Assembly (NCBI GenBank): GCA_025677815.1
Contig: JAIXMP010000002.1
Span: 1,116,001-1,180,000, forward strand
Length of the DNA stretch: 64,000 nt
Reading direction: 5' to 3'
DNA from: Phascolomyces articulosus
Lineage: Eukaryota > Mucoromycota > Mucoromycetes > Mucorales > Lichtheimiaceae
The notes under the pieces: generated by a model
Databases searched by the model: none
Told to the model about the DNA's origin: nothing
The model's input: the letters and a program-made list of their open reading frames with translations, nothing else
Position numbers and translations under genes: made by a program
Shown: positions 1 to 13,500 of the stretch, one piece after another
Layout: each line of letters begins with the position of its first letter
How positions within the stretch are numbered: position 1 is the first letter of the stretch

Positions 1-1069
1 CATCAGTCTTCCACCAATAAATAAATAAATAAATAGATTTTTACCTACATATAGCAAATGCTATATGATAAATTTGTTCTTTTCCCTAGAACAATGCGTA
101 TAAGAAAGAAAGAAACAAGAGGAAAATAATACGTAAGGAAAGGGGATAATTATATAAGGCAATAATAGTCCCTCATCAAATAATGATATAAAGAACCTTC
201 GGTCAAGATGGAAGCTCTGTCATCCTGATATGTATCAAAGAAGATTTATAAAATTATATATTCATGCTGTCCTTGTTGGATATTATATAGTGCTGGTCTT
301 ACGTATATATATATATATATATATATAATATAGTTTTCTTTATTTATTTGAGGTGGGGACACTATATTCATCAACCTCACTTGGAACTTGGTGTATTTCT
401 GAATTTTTAGATGGAAGAATTAGTAATGATAATAGTCTGACATATCACTACTTTTCAGAATCAATATAATATACTTCTTTCTGATTATATCTGATTGTAC
501 GTTTTGACTTTTATCATTTATATATAAAAATACAAATGTTGTTTCTTGCATTACGATGAATATCATTGGTTTTCCCAGTACTACTAATTATTTACTGTTA
601 TCAATAACAAATAATGAAAACAAGAATAATCCTATACCCTGTATGCAAATGTAAATTTCGTAATTTCAGGAGACTATACGAAAACACACCAGTAATTGAA
701 CAAGATGTGGCACATTATTGTATAGGGATCATGAAGCTCCGGAATCTTAGAAAATGTCATCAAGAGAACATCGTTAGTATATAAAGCTAAGTTCAAGGAA
801 GTATGGAAAAGGAGTAAACAGATGCCACTTATGGGGTTAGGAACACATTTCATTTTAAAATAGTGATAGTCGTGTATTTATTTAAACATCTTGTGTCATT
901 GGAAATTTTTTACTTTCGTTTATTCATTACCCTGTTTATTATGACATTTATTTCAGACAACATAGTTGTTTCACTCTGGGGCCAAGGAACCAAGTTTTTT
1001 ACAAGTATTCCAATAATAAGAATTCCCATCCTTTTGACGAATGCTAACAACAAACAGAATCACTTTGTA
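1..1069. other. AT-rich intergenic, no gene seen
   Basis: AT-rich DNA upstream of the P450 gene. It holds an (AT)n run at about 305-327 and a short TAAA repeat near 20-34. I see no open frame of convincing composition on either strand. An open frame in phase with the P450 runs in from 863 but reads as 5' leader. Confidence 0.6.
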
Positions 1070-2717
1070 ATGACCACTCTCTCCGTTGTATTCAGTTCCT
1101 ACATGGTATGGAATTGGAAACTTCGACAACAACATCATGATCATAAACCTCAAGAAATTAAAAAGATATCTGGTCGACTTCCATTCCTAGGTCATGCTCT
1201 GCAATTGTATCGCAATCCTACTACATTTCTTCATCAATGCAAAAAAGAAGCGGGCCCAGCATATCGTATACAGCTTGGAGGTTTTGAGTTCTATGTAATG
1301 ACAGGTTCATTAATACAAGATATGCTTTATTCTATCAGAAAATTTGATAATTATGATGGTATTCAAGTCATGATGCCAGTTGATCGAATCTTAAATATAT
1401 GTTATCGACACAAATATGACACTGATAAACTGATAACACGAAACAAAAATCCAGGTATGCAAATAATGATTATATTATTGATAGCCATGTAATTGTTGAT
1501 CGTATATTATGATACTAAAAAAGCTGGGTTTTCTCTTTTTATAAAATTCTGGTGCTTTAAAAGTTAAATTAGCTGCTAAAAAATACTTGAAGCCACACAC
1601 ACTTGGGATCTTTTCCAATCGAATTCAAGAAGGAATAAAAAGGGTATTTGATGTACAACTTAATCTCAAACCAGGAGAAAAAACGGAACTGGATAAAAAT
1701 GGAGATACCATGCCTTGGATATTAGCACAAGTGATAGCGCTTTGTTTTGCTGGTAGCAAGCTTGGATATAATAAAGATCTGGTACTAGCAACGGATCTAT
1801 TTTCCCGAAAAACGGTTCAGGCAGGGATGCTGCTTTCCGTATTACCCCAATGGATGGCGACGCCTTTTATAAAGCACTTTACGTCTGTTGAAAAACATCT
1901 CGATACAATTTTGGATGTATTGATGCCTGAATTGGAGAAAATGAAAGCGGGTGAAGTAAATCATGAAGACGAACCCACATTGATTTCATTGGTACTTGGC
2001 ATGAAAAATTCCAATGGTGAACTACACACACCTATGGAAACCGCTATTTATTATGCAAGGGCGTCACTTGCAGGTCTTATTTCCCCTAGACTTGTTGTAT
2101 TTTTTATATTATATGAACTTGCCTGTCAACCTTCGTTAGCTACAGAATTACGTATGGAGATTGAAAAATTGGACGAACTGACACCCGAAGCAATTGGCAA
2201 TATCAAATTTTTGGATTCCATGGTACGAGAAACACTTCGTCTCAAAATCGCCCCTTTGGGCATGTTCCATAAAACAACAACTGATGTGGTACTCTCGACG
2301 GGTCAAATCATTCCTCGTGGTAGTTTAACAATTGGTACATTGCTTGATGCTCATACTGATCCTATATTGATGAAGAAAACATCACGTCTTGGTAAATCGC
2401 CTATGCCTTTAGACCAATTCGATCCGTATCGTTTTGTACATGATGAAGATAATAGTGGTGTTCAAGAGAATGATGCTGATGATATCGATATCAGGTCTAG
2501 CACCTCTTTGGGTCCTGAATTCCTAACATTTGGTCTTTCTTCACATGCCTGTCCTGGTCGACATTTGGGTACTCTCATTGTTAAGAACGTCATTGCAGAG
2601 ATGGTTATGCGATTCAACATCACTACTAAATCAGGCAAACGGTTACCAGATGTTAATGATTTTGGATTGGCTTTGTTTCCACCCGAAGATTCCCTCATAC
2701 TTGAAAAAAGGGCATAG
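1070..2717 (+). CDS. Cytochrome P450 monooxygenase
   Basis: Heme-thiolate enzyme, probably ER-anchored, oxidising a lipid or secondary-metabolite substrate that I cannot name. Exon 1 is 1070-1454; exon 2 ends at the stop at 2717 and starts at 1564 or 1573 (both acceptors keep frame), giving about 509-512 residues, normal for the family. The start at 1070 puts a short hydrophobic N-terminal segment before the proline/glycine-containing SGRLPFLGHAL region. The K-helix ExxR is ETLR near residue 350. The heme loop is FGLSSHACPGR with the axial Cys near 457; the HACPGR form is common in fungal ent-kaurene-oxidase-like P450s. Odd: the I-helix reads ARASLAGLISPR, so the usual acid-alcohol pair (AGxD/ET) is missing. 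Upstream ATG at 863 is in frame but less likely. Confidence 0.85.
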
Positions 2718-3824
2718 AAAAGATACATTATATATAAAATCGCGAATAAAATATTACTATCGTTAATTGTATTAAAAATAATACATACACATTGATTAAA
2801 CCAATCTACCAGTAAGCCCTTTTGAGCTTTTTACGTACTCAATATATAGTATAGTATCTATCTTTAGATCAAAAGAAAAAAATAGATCCATTATATATTA
2901 TTCAAATGCCTCATCATCAGATAATATATTTAGCTTACAGCTAGTCTATATGTTGTTACTGGTAATAATGAGTTCATTTTAGTCTAATAATGACAAATAG
3001 TATCATGATAATAAAGGATGCCTTTGTTTCTACTGTATATTAAGTAAACATCATCTATCGGATTGTTAATTATGATGTAGTGTTACTATGATGGATTTTG
3101 ATTTGATTTTTTTTTTGGGGTACAAAATGCACTTGAAGAATATTATCTCTTCATCATATTCATCATTTGTTAGTAGTATAAAGTATTGAGATTTAAAATA
3201 AAATGAAATGAAATGGTGACGAATGATGTAATAGTCTATATTGGAAAAAGTAATCAAAGACATACAAGGTAAAAAGAAGCATGTTCGAAAGAAATTAAAC
3301 ACGCAGAAAAAAATTGGGTTTTAACCAGATTTTAAATATGAAAATGTGTTACTATAAAAAATACATTCATGTTACTAAATTTAGTTATTCGATCGCGTGT
3401 TTATGATGTCTACTGTTCCGCCCTTGATTTTTCTTTCTTTCCATTGCAGAACTACAATCGTTTCCGCTTCTTCGTTAGAAGCTATTAGTATTATTATTAG
3501 TTGACTAAAATCCTTGTCACTTTTTTTTTTTTTTTTTTTTGACAATCCCATCCATCCTTTTTCTCCCTTTCTTCCTCTTCTTCCTCTTCTTCCTCTTCAT
3601 CTTTCCATCCCATTACTTTCCTTCATTTATTCTTCTTCTTCCACCGCTCACCACTACTTTTTATTTTATAAAACATAAAAAAAAACTATCACTACTACCT
3701 ACTTACTACTACTCTACATTTAATTTGTATATTAAAATAATTTAAGGGGGGGAAAAAAGAACCGAAAATAGTAGTAGAAATAGTAGTGCAAAAGGAGAAA
3801 CCCAATAACCCATAATTTATTATA
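2718..3824. other. Intergenic with pyrimidine-rich leader
   Basis: No gene seen. A T-run at about 3521-3540 is followed by a long C/T-rich tract with CTTCCT-like repeats (about 3550-3660). This likely forms the promoter/5' leader of the subtilase gene downstream. Confidence 0.5.
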
Positions 3825-6800
3825 ATGAATTATCTTACTTGTTTATTATTATTATCACTCCTATCGTTCGTATGGGCTGCTGAACAAGCAGCCACAGTCG
3901 ACAATAGTTACATTGTGGAATTAACACGATCCCCGACGGAATCAACATTCTTCCAACATGACATTCGTAAAGTACGTTATACATATGATTCCGACCTTTT
4001 ACAAGGTGTTTCCGTAGAATTTGGTGATTCTATTTCCGCCAAACTCGCCCTTGCTCACCCTGATGTAGTGAACGCTTGGCCTGTATCTCATCATACACGA
4101 CCTTCAGGTCTTTTGGAAAATTCGAAAGAACCTGTTAAAGAAGCTTTCAACATTCAGCCTTTTTCACCTGTAAGATTCACTTTTGATAGATGAACGATAA
4201 TGATCTTCACCACTCATTTATACGCTTATTAGTAACATAATGAAATAATAATTGTCAATAGGAACAAATTCCACTCTTGACTCAAAGTTATAGTGAAGCA
4301 TATCGGCAATTAGGTGTCAATGGTTCAAACATTCGTATTGGTGTCATTGATTCAGGTGTAGATTATCGTCATCCAGCGTTAGGTGGATGTTTTGGTTCAG
4401 GTTGTAAAATAGAATTTGGCTATGATTTGGTGGGTGATGCTTATAATGGGACCCATGAGACGGCAAAAGAAGATAATGATCCTCTAGACAATTGTCCTCC
4501 CCTTGCAGGTAAATCGATAGGCATACATCCTTTTATATTCATTGTTATATAAAAAAAATAATGCACATGATGCTACATACAGAAATCAACTAACCTATGT
4601 TTTTTTCTTTATTTTGTAGTCGGTGCTACAGGTCACGGTACATTTGTCTCAGGTATTAATTTATTCACTCAGTTCATCCATATAGGATACTTTGTATTAA
4701 AAAAAAAGAGAATATATTGACTTATATCTATTAACTTTAATATTATAGGATTAATCGCTGCAACTGATTCGCATTTGGTAAATAATAATAATATTAATAA
4801 ACATATTAAAGGACGATCAAAAATAAACAAATAAAAATTATACGCCAAAAAGCATCGAGAGAGAAAATACTAAACAGATTTATATATAAAATAGAATTGG
4901 ACCGGTACAGCACCAGCTGCAACATTGGGCATGTGGAGGTAAAAAAAAAAAAAAAAACTCGTTTTTTATTGGAGGGAAATGGGTCTGGACAAAAATAATA
5001 ATTAAAAACAAACAAAAAAAAACAAAAAGACAATCTATAAACATTAATAATCGATGATCTCGAATAGGGTCTTTGGTTGTAACTCTCAATTATCTACAAC
5101 AGATGTCTTTCTTAAAGCCATGGAAATGGCATACGAAGCAGACATGGATATCATCAATTTATCATTTGGTCAAGATGGTGGCTGGCATGAAGATGTTATT
5201 TCTGTACTCGCTGACAGACTCGTATCACAAGGCGTGCATGGTAAGCCATAGGTGGTTTTAGTTCAAAGAGGTGTAACCTCTCTAAATATAGTTTAGTGAC
5301 TGAAAGGAAGTGAACTAAACTTAATTTTTACAAAAAAAAAGTTGTTGTTGCAAGCGGAAATATTGGAACAAGTGGCATCATGTTGACGGCAGCTCCCGCA
5401 ACTGCAAATGGAGTAATTGCTGTTGGTTCAACTATGAATAGTGAATTGCCGGGATTTATTTTGACCGTAACATCTAACAAAAAGGATAAAGATGCTCTTA
5501 ATATTCGTAAGTCATGTTCATCTCAGATGATAAATTTATCGATAACATCACGAACGCTAACTCTTTTTGTCGATATTTATTTTGTTATATATATATATTA
5601 GCTTATCGTACCATTGTCAACCAGCCCATTTCTTTCAACCAATCCTTGCCACTTCAATCAATTAATAACGCTTGTTCAGAAATTGATTCATCCAAATACA
5701 AAGAAACCATCACTTTGATTCAAGCCAATAGTAAAGGATGTTCATTATTGACCAAACTTCGACATGCCAAAAATGCGGGTGTGAAAATTGCTCTTGTTTA
5801 TACAGATAGTAACGAAACTGTTCAACCAGATACAAGTACTTCAAGTGCAGAGTTACCAGTCGGTTTTATCAATGCTGTTTCTGGCGAGGCAATTCTTGAT
5901 TTTTTGAAAAAAGAAGATGATAAAGTACAAGGTCAATTCACGCGTTCCATCGTCGCTTTACCGTCACCTAAAAATACAGCCAATCGAATCACCAGTTTTT
6001 CATCACTCGGTCCTACCAATGAACTTGTTTTGAAACCCGAATTGACTGCCACAGGTGGTGATATGTTTTCGACGATGCCTCTTTATAAAGGTGGTTATGG
6101 TGTTTTGTCGGGTACATCTATGTCTGCTCCCTTGGTTACTGGTGCTATTGCTCTATTTCTAAGTGCTTTAGATGAAAAGCAGCGAAAGGACGTTGATCCA
6201 GAAACTGTCAAGGAAGCATTAATGAATTTTGCTCGTCCACGTAAGTTTTTTTTTTTTTTTATACAAGAAAATTAAGAATAATGAGCTCATTTTTTTCAAT
6301 TCTGTATATATTTTATATATAAAGTTGGATCACCCATAGATAAATATCCTCAATATGGTGATTCACCCATTCGTCAAGGTGCCGGTCTTGTTAGTGTCGT
6401 ACGTGCTATTCAAGGATACGAACAATTCCATGTATCACCCTCCAAACTCAGCTTTAATGATACCGAACATTTTGAAGAAACACAAACACTGACAATCCAT
6501 AACCATGGTGCCAAGGATTTGACTTTCAATTTGGTTCATGGCCCTGCATTATCAGTCCAAGGATATGATAAAAACAACTTGTCCGACTATACCCCATTAG
6601 AACCCATCACATTTTCTGTCCAAGATAATTCTGTTGCTACTATTTCTTTTAACAAACAACACATCCAAGTCTCAGCGGGTGATTCTGTTGATATTCAACT
6701 TTCTTTGAAACCTCCTTCTTATTTTGCACCTAATTCACATGCTATTTATGGTGGTTACATTGGTATTGAAACCGTCGATAAAACATTATCAGCTTCTGTA

Positions 6801-7523
6801 CCTTATATTGGTATGGTCGGCAATATGTCAAGACTTCCTATTCTCGATCGTTCTTCTGCAGGTGTCTATCCATTCCCCAGCATTGGCAACTATGATGGTA
6901 CAATCCTCAAGGAGAATGAAACTGGAAAATTCACAGCATTACTTCAACCTACTGTCTTGGTCCGCTTGTTGACAGGTACACCTCTCTTGGATTTACAAGT
7001 CATTAAAGATGGTGATAAAGATAAAAAATATAATGTAATTGGAACGATTCCATTTGATGAAATGAGTCATGAAAGCCGTGCTTGGTTACCACGTAATACA
7101 CGATCCATAACACCCAGTTCAACTGTTTTCCATGCATACAAGTGGGATGGTCAATATAAATCTGGTCTTGGTGAAGAACGTTATGTGGAATCTGGTACTT
7201 ATCGTATTCGCGTACGTGCTTTACATGTCTTTGGTGATCGAGAAAATGTCAAAGATTGGGATGAATGGCTTTCACCTCCTCTTTATATGGATATGGATGG
7301 TAAACAAGAAAAAAAGAAGGATGGTGATCTTGATAATATTGTCATTCCATTACCTACAGCAAGCACAACAGCTGCACCTCAAGAACCATCTAATAATTTT
7401 GCCAATCATCCTTCTGCCACTCAATTTGTTGAAACCACTACTCCTCCACCATTTGCAAATGAAGAACAAGACCCTACTGTCCCATCTGGAACCGAAGGTT
7501 TTACAAGTTCTGTATCCCCCTAA
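3825..7523 (+). CDS. Secreted subtilisin-like serine protease with PA insert
   Basis: Extracellular or vacuolar S8 endoprotease of the fungal Vpr/C5a-peptidase-like group. Nine exons join in frame: 3825-4169, 4262-4508, 4620-4652, 4749-4777, 4895-4938, 5068-5240, 5342-5506, 5602-6240, 6325-7523, giving about 957 residues. Order: signal peptide (MNYLTCLLLLSLLSFVWAA), inhibitor-like propeptide, catalytic domain with Asp in VIDSGVD (about 144), His in GHGTFVSG (about 203), oxyanion Asn in ASGNIG and Ser in GTSMSAP (about 518). A protease-associated domain is inserted before the Ser motif, and an Fn3/DUF1034-like region follows. The Thr/Pro/Ser-rich C-terminus shows no obvious GPI signal. Two exons are tiny (33 and 29 bases) around the His motif, so automatic models may miss them. 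The stop lies 65 bases from the convergent RasGEF stop. Confidence 0.9.
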
Positions 7524-7588
7524 ATAAACATTTTTTCAATATAAATTAATTGTACAATCATAAATTATTATTATAAAAAAATTTATTA

Positions 7589-10500
7589 TTATACTTGAGC
7601 AAGTATTTGACTTTCACAATGGGGATCATTACAACAATCCGCCACTGTTCGTAAGCCGTACTCAATTAATTCTGCTACATGATCTAACGGTCCTGCCGTT
7701 GATGCTGTATTATTATTATTATTATTAGAATATTTTTTCTCTGAAAAAAATGCCAAATGTTCCAGGTCGCCAGCAAACCAATAGTTTTCATTTGTATAAT
7801 TCACCACATGATGAACAAATTGAGTCAGTGATCGAAACTTGCTGAAATTAATCATCATATCATCCTCATCACTTGTCATGTAATTGTGTTGATGTTCTGG
7901 TATGGAAGGGGATAATGATTGAAATAAAGTTCGATTACCATCCATATAAAACGTCAAATCTTTAAGAACTAATGGGAAAAATGGAACGGCCGGTGCTTTG
8001 GATTTTTTGGCAAATGCTTGTCGATAATGCGCCATATTGTTGCTTACATCCAAATGACGTTTGAGGGTAGAAAATGTATTCATGTCACGACTTGGCAAGG
8101 ATTCCCATATTTCTTCCATTTTTTGAACAGGAGCACTGGTTAACCCCATAGTAATGACCATACTTGTATGGAAGTTGTTGTATTCCAAACAAAGTTTAGC
8201 AATTTCTATCAATTTACGAAGAGCACTACGTCGTTGTTTCATGGGTTTAATGGTGCATAATTCGTGTGGTATCCAATGAGTCAACTATCATAAGCATATA
8301 TAAATAATTAATTATTGAATTAAACATTATATTCTCCCCTCTCTTCAAAAAATAACTTACCAAGTTGGCACGTTTTGTCATCATACCAATATAACCATCG
8401 TCACTGACACTTGCCCCATTTCTATTTCGTCGCCATCCACCTGAAAGATAATCATAACTCGTTATACATTTCAATGTATAAAAGTCAGCAAGTGTCAAAT
8501 AGCGTGCCACATCACGTGCTTCCAATGAAAAGAGCAGGGATGTAGAAGAGATAGGGATTGTTGCCGAGGTAGGTGATGTAATTGAAGTAGGTGAACTAGG
8601 AGGTGTAGATATAAATGAGAAAAGATAAGGTGTTGAACTACTGTTCGTGGTATTAGTAGTAGTGGTGGAAGGTCGTCTTTGGAATTGAGGTGATCCAAGT
8701 GATGAAGGTGTAGGTGGTGATGTTGGAGAAAGTGGAGAAGATAAACCACCGTTGTTATTAGTATTGTTGTTGCTATGACTATAATAACCCGTGTTACCAA
8801 AAGATGCAAGTGAATGAGAAGTTAATGCTACAAGTGAATGTCTTTGCCGTGCATGTCGTGCCATCTAAAAATTATAGGATACGAGTTTTAGCATAATCAT
8901 AATACATGTATATCAAAAGGGAAAAAAAACAATAGATTTATAATAATATACCTGTAAATCCAATGCATCCTTAATCATATTTGCTTCCGTTGTAAATCCT
9001 GCTCGTTTAACATCACCATTAAGGAATTCCTCTAACCGAGTTTGCAAAACTGGCGTTTTCTTAAAATCCTGATACTGTAATTTAACCCATCGAGAAATAA
9101 CATTAAGCACTCTAATAATATAATTAGTATTGTTATTATCAATGATTTTCTATAACCAATAGACCCTGAACACACTCATCTTTCTTTCTCCCAGTACTGA
9201 TAAAGAGTCAACATGTATTTTGGAAGGCTCACTACATCGATACTATATACCCTCGCCCCCCCCTTATTTTTATCAAAGAGAAGAAAAACTTACTTGACTT
9301 GAATACATCGTTGCCATTTTTTGAAATATTCAGCCTCTCCTGGTAATGCTTCAAGATGAAACCGTGCCATCAGATTTTCCAATAGTTCAATAGATGCTGA
9401 AAAGGCTGTATGATTCATGATATACGTATCCACATAATCCAAATCTAATAATATATATATATACAATCCAAAATAAAATGATCAGCCTTGCATAATTTTT
9501 TTTTAAAATTGCATATCAACACTTTTTCCTTTTCGTTGTTCTTTTTTTTTTAATAAAACTAATATATGATTACCTTGAGCAGTTTCATCCGCTAATTTCA
9601 AAAATAATTTTTCGGCAGTACCAGCTACCACTTGAAGTTTTCCAGCATGCATTTCTAATATCATTACATCGCGACCATTTTCTGATACATGTAACACACT
9701 TTTTTGCTGTTTTTGTTGATTTTTTCCAGTTTTTGAATTATTCTTTGTCATGGTGGTAGTAGTTGTTTTATTAGGATCAAGACCTGCTTGTCGTAATATC
9801 TGTTGACGAAATAATATTAAATAAGAACCCATGGTATCATGTCTAAAGCGGGAGTAAAGTAATCATGAAAGTAGAAGGAAAGAAAAAAAAAAAAAGAAAA
9901 TAACAAACCTCATCATCTGGGATCGTCTTTTTTAAATTTGTAGATGATTGGTTCCGTTTAATAGTACGTAACAAGTTCCATGAACTACCTCCACTTGTAT
10001 TATTTTGATGGCTGTTTTGTTTTTTTTTTATAATAAAAGGAAGAAAACAAAGAATATGATGAAACGTCAACATTTATGTATAAAAAGAAAAATAAAGTTT
10101 TTGTTTGTTATATGCAAAGAAGGAAAAACTTACTGTGAAAGAGAATGGCCATCTACATCCAATAATGAAGGAGCTGGTGGTGGCTTCTTATTATTATTTT
10201 GCATTGATTTACTACTACGAATACTACTACTTCGTTGTGGTACGACCAGCGTTTTGAATACCGAAGAGAGAGACCCGTTACTACTATTTTGACTCGGCGG
10301 TAATAAATAAGGTGATTTCGTTGTTGTTGTGGAGGATAGTTTTTTAGACGATGATGAAGATGATGCTGTTATATTATTAATTTGCTGTTGTTGATGATGA
10401 CACGATGACCCTGCTGCAGCATGAACTACACCCATTCTACGTGCAGATGCTGCATGAGGGGATGTTGTTGTGGCGCAAATGTTTTTTAATCGTGTCAAGT

Positions 10501-13500
10501 CACTTTCGGAACGATAGTGCTTCAATGTGCCACTGCCCATCATGGTTAAATGAAGGAATTTGTTGTTGGATTTGTTATTATTTACATTGTTATTGTTGTT
10601 ATGTTGATTGTCTTGTTCATGTGTCGTAGTAGATGATACAAAGGTTGGTTCATCATGTTCTTGATGAATAGATACAAGAACATGAGGTGTTTTACTTCGT
10701 CGATGTTGTACTCCTACTGGTTGTTTTTTGGATATTGATAAATCATCATAAGAAGAATGATGATGATGATGATTACGATTACTACTACTATTACTCTCTA
10801 CTAATCGTAAAGGTAACGATAACTCATTTTCAGGTTCAGCCTTTTTTACATGTCTTTTATCATCTTCATCACCATGCAAAGAATATTTTGTAGGAGAAGG
10901 TGAAGTGACAAGTGATTGTTGAGATGAAGATGACTGGATTGAAAAATAACTTGAATCTGATGGAACCATGATCATTTGGTCTTGGGTAATAGCTTTTTCT
11001 ATCTTTTCTGAATTTTCGATGGGTTGATATTGCATAAATGATAATAAATCATCACTACTAGTTATTTGTCGTTTTCGATGCATGGCACGTATATTTTTGT
11101 TAACAGCAGGAGATGTTCTTTGTTGTTCTTCTTGTAATGATTGAAATGACGTAGTAGTACTTTCTTCTTCCTCTTCATCATCTGTTATTGTAATATCACT
11201 TTCATGATGGTGCTGGTGGTGATCAAATGTACGTATAGCCGTTTGTCGTGAAAATGGAGGAACAAGTGTCTGTACAGATCTACGATGGTGAGAGGATATT
11301 TTTTGTTGCTGTTCATTATGATGATAATGATTACTACCATTGTTGTTATTGTTGAAAGTAGGAGAAGAAGTAGTACAATTATTCGAATAATAGGAGGATG
11401 AAGATGACGATGGTATTGTATTATCTAATTCGGGCTAAAAATCAGGGGGGGAGGAGGAGAAAGGGATGAAATGATTAAAGTGCGTGGAAGGAGAGATAAA
11501 AAAAAAAGACAAAGGAGAAAAAAAAGTAAAAGAAAACGAAACAATTTGTTTAGTAAATTATATATAAAAAAAAGCTTTTTTTTTGTCAAATAAAGTGTTT
11601 TTCATATAAGAATATGGCGATAAGCAAAAGAGTGGCAATTAAGATTTACCTTTTTTTTATCTTGATACATCGTCTTCAATATGGTTGAATCGCTCATCAC
11701 TGCTTCATTAATAATATTGTCATTTCTTATTATTGTTTCTGTGGATGCTGCTGCATGCTGATTATGATACAGGGATCGAACATTATGTTCCGCTTTTCTT
11801 CCAGTATGATGGACTCGAGGTCGATTCTGTTGATTATTATTACTCGTTGCACCAAATAACATTTTTAATGCATGAGTACTTTTAGAGGGTTTAGGTGTAG
11901 AATGATTGTCTTTCATCATAAAATCCATCCATCCATGGTGATTATTATTATTATTGTTACTATTATTCGTCATTAAATCATTATCATCAAGAAATGTCGA
12001 CTTTTGTAAATGTGAATGATAGGCTTCATTCATTGTTGTTGTTGTTGCTGCTGCTGCTGTTGGATGATTAACAGAAGTGGCGGTTCGAGATGCAACACTT
12101 GTCATTGCTGATTGACTTTTGAATCCTGATATACTACGTAAAAATCGTTTACCCGCTAAATTATATAGAAATAAATAAATAGATAATAATAAAATAAGTA
12201 TTAAAAAAGAGAGTAGATGAGGAAGAAGAAGAAAAAAAGCAAAAAGAGTTAAAGAATAATAAAGAAAAAAAAAGGTAATTAATAAAAGGCTAATAATAAG
12301 AACAGGAGCCCTTTTTTTTCTCTAAGTGTGATGTATAAATATAAATATAAGATAATAATTGCATGTATAATGCTACTGCAATCAACATCCGAGTTTACAA
12401 AAAGAAAAAAAGGGATAATAATAATAATATTATTATTATGAATAATTGCGGAGGAAAAATTAAAAAAAGAATATTACAGACGTAACCACTTCTACTCAGC
12501 CCAAAGGAGGCCTAGTCAGGTAATAACAATAATAACAATAATGGATTTAAAGAAGTAGTAGATGTACAACATAATAAAAATAAATCCTCTCTCATTATTA
12601 TTATTATATAAATACTCTCAGACGCAGCTTGTTTTCTTTTTATTCTTTCTCATAATCAAAAAAAGGGAGGGAAATTCATTATGAAGAAAATAATTACTTG
12701 CCTGAAGGTGATGGTGGAGATATAATAATATTATCATCATCGTCATTTGTATTGTTGTTGTTGTTGTTACTATTGCTATTAAAAAAATTAAAGTTAATGA
12801 TCGATTTCATGTTCATCTTACACTGATATGTAAAAAAAGAAAAAGAAAGACTTACAACCTTGGAGTTGGTAGATGATAATGATGATCTCTACCCATGTGC
12901 TGCAATCCGTCATCATCGTCTTTACTACTGCCTTCTTGTGGCACTAGCTCCATGCGTGTTGTTGTTGTTGCTTGTGGTAATATTGGCAAATCTAGTTTGG
13001 CGTATACATATTAGTTTTACATTTATTAAAAAAAACATCCATTAATTGTGTAACATTACACAAAAAGACAACAACATGGATCGACCATTTTTTTACCTTT
13101 TTCAACAATAGAAGTAGTATGATTGTCAGATTGTAAAATAGAAGAACAAGTAGGTTGGTTTTGTTTTGTAGTTGTTGCTGTTGAATAAAGAGGATGGCTA
13201 TTATTAATACAAAAAAGAGAATTGCTTTGTTCTTGATGATATTCAAATTGAGCAAATTTTTTCTCGATAATGATAATAGAAGGTGACGCAGAGAATTCCA
13301 ATAAAGCTTCAACAAGTTGATTTGTATGAGTTATAAGCGACTTTTGAATTGTCTAAAATGAAAATTATTGTTCATGTCAGCAATATATAGGTATATATAT
13401 AAAGAGAACCAATAACAACAACAGAAAAAAAAATAGCTCGTTATGACAACACATCCCAAAATAGTACTGGGTGCTTAATACATACCTGACGACATGATTC

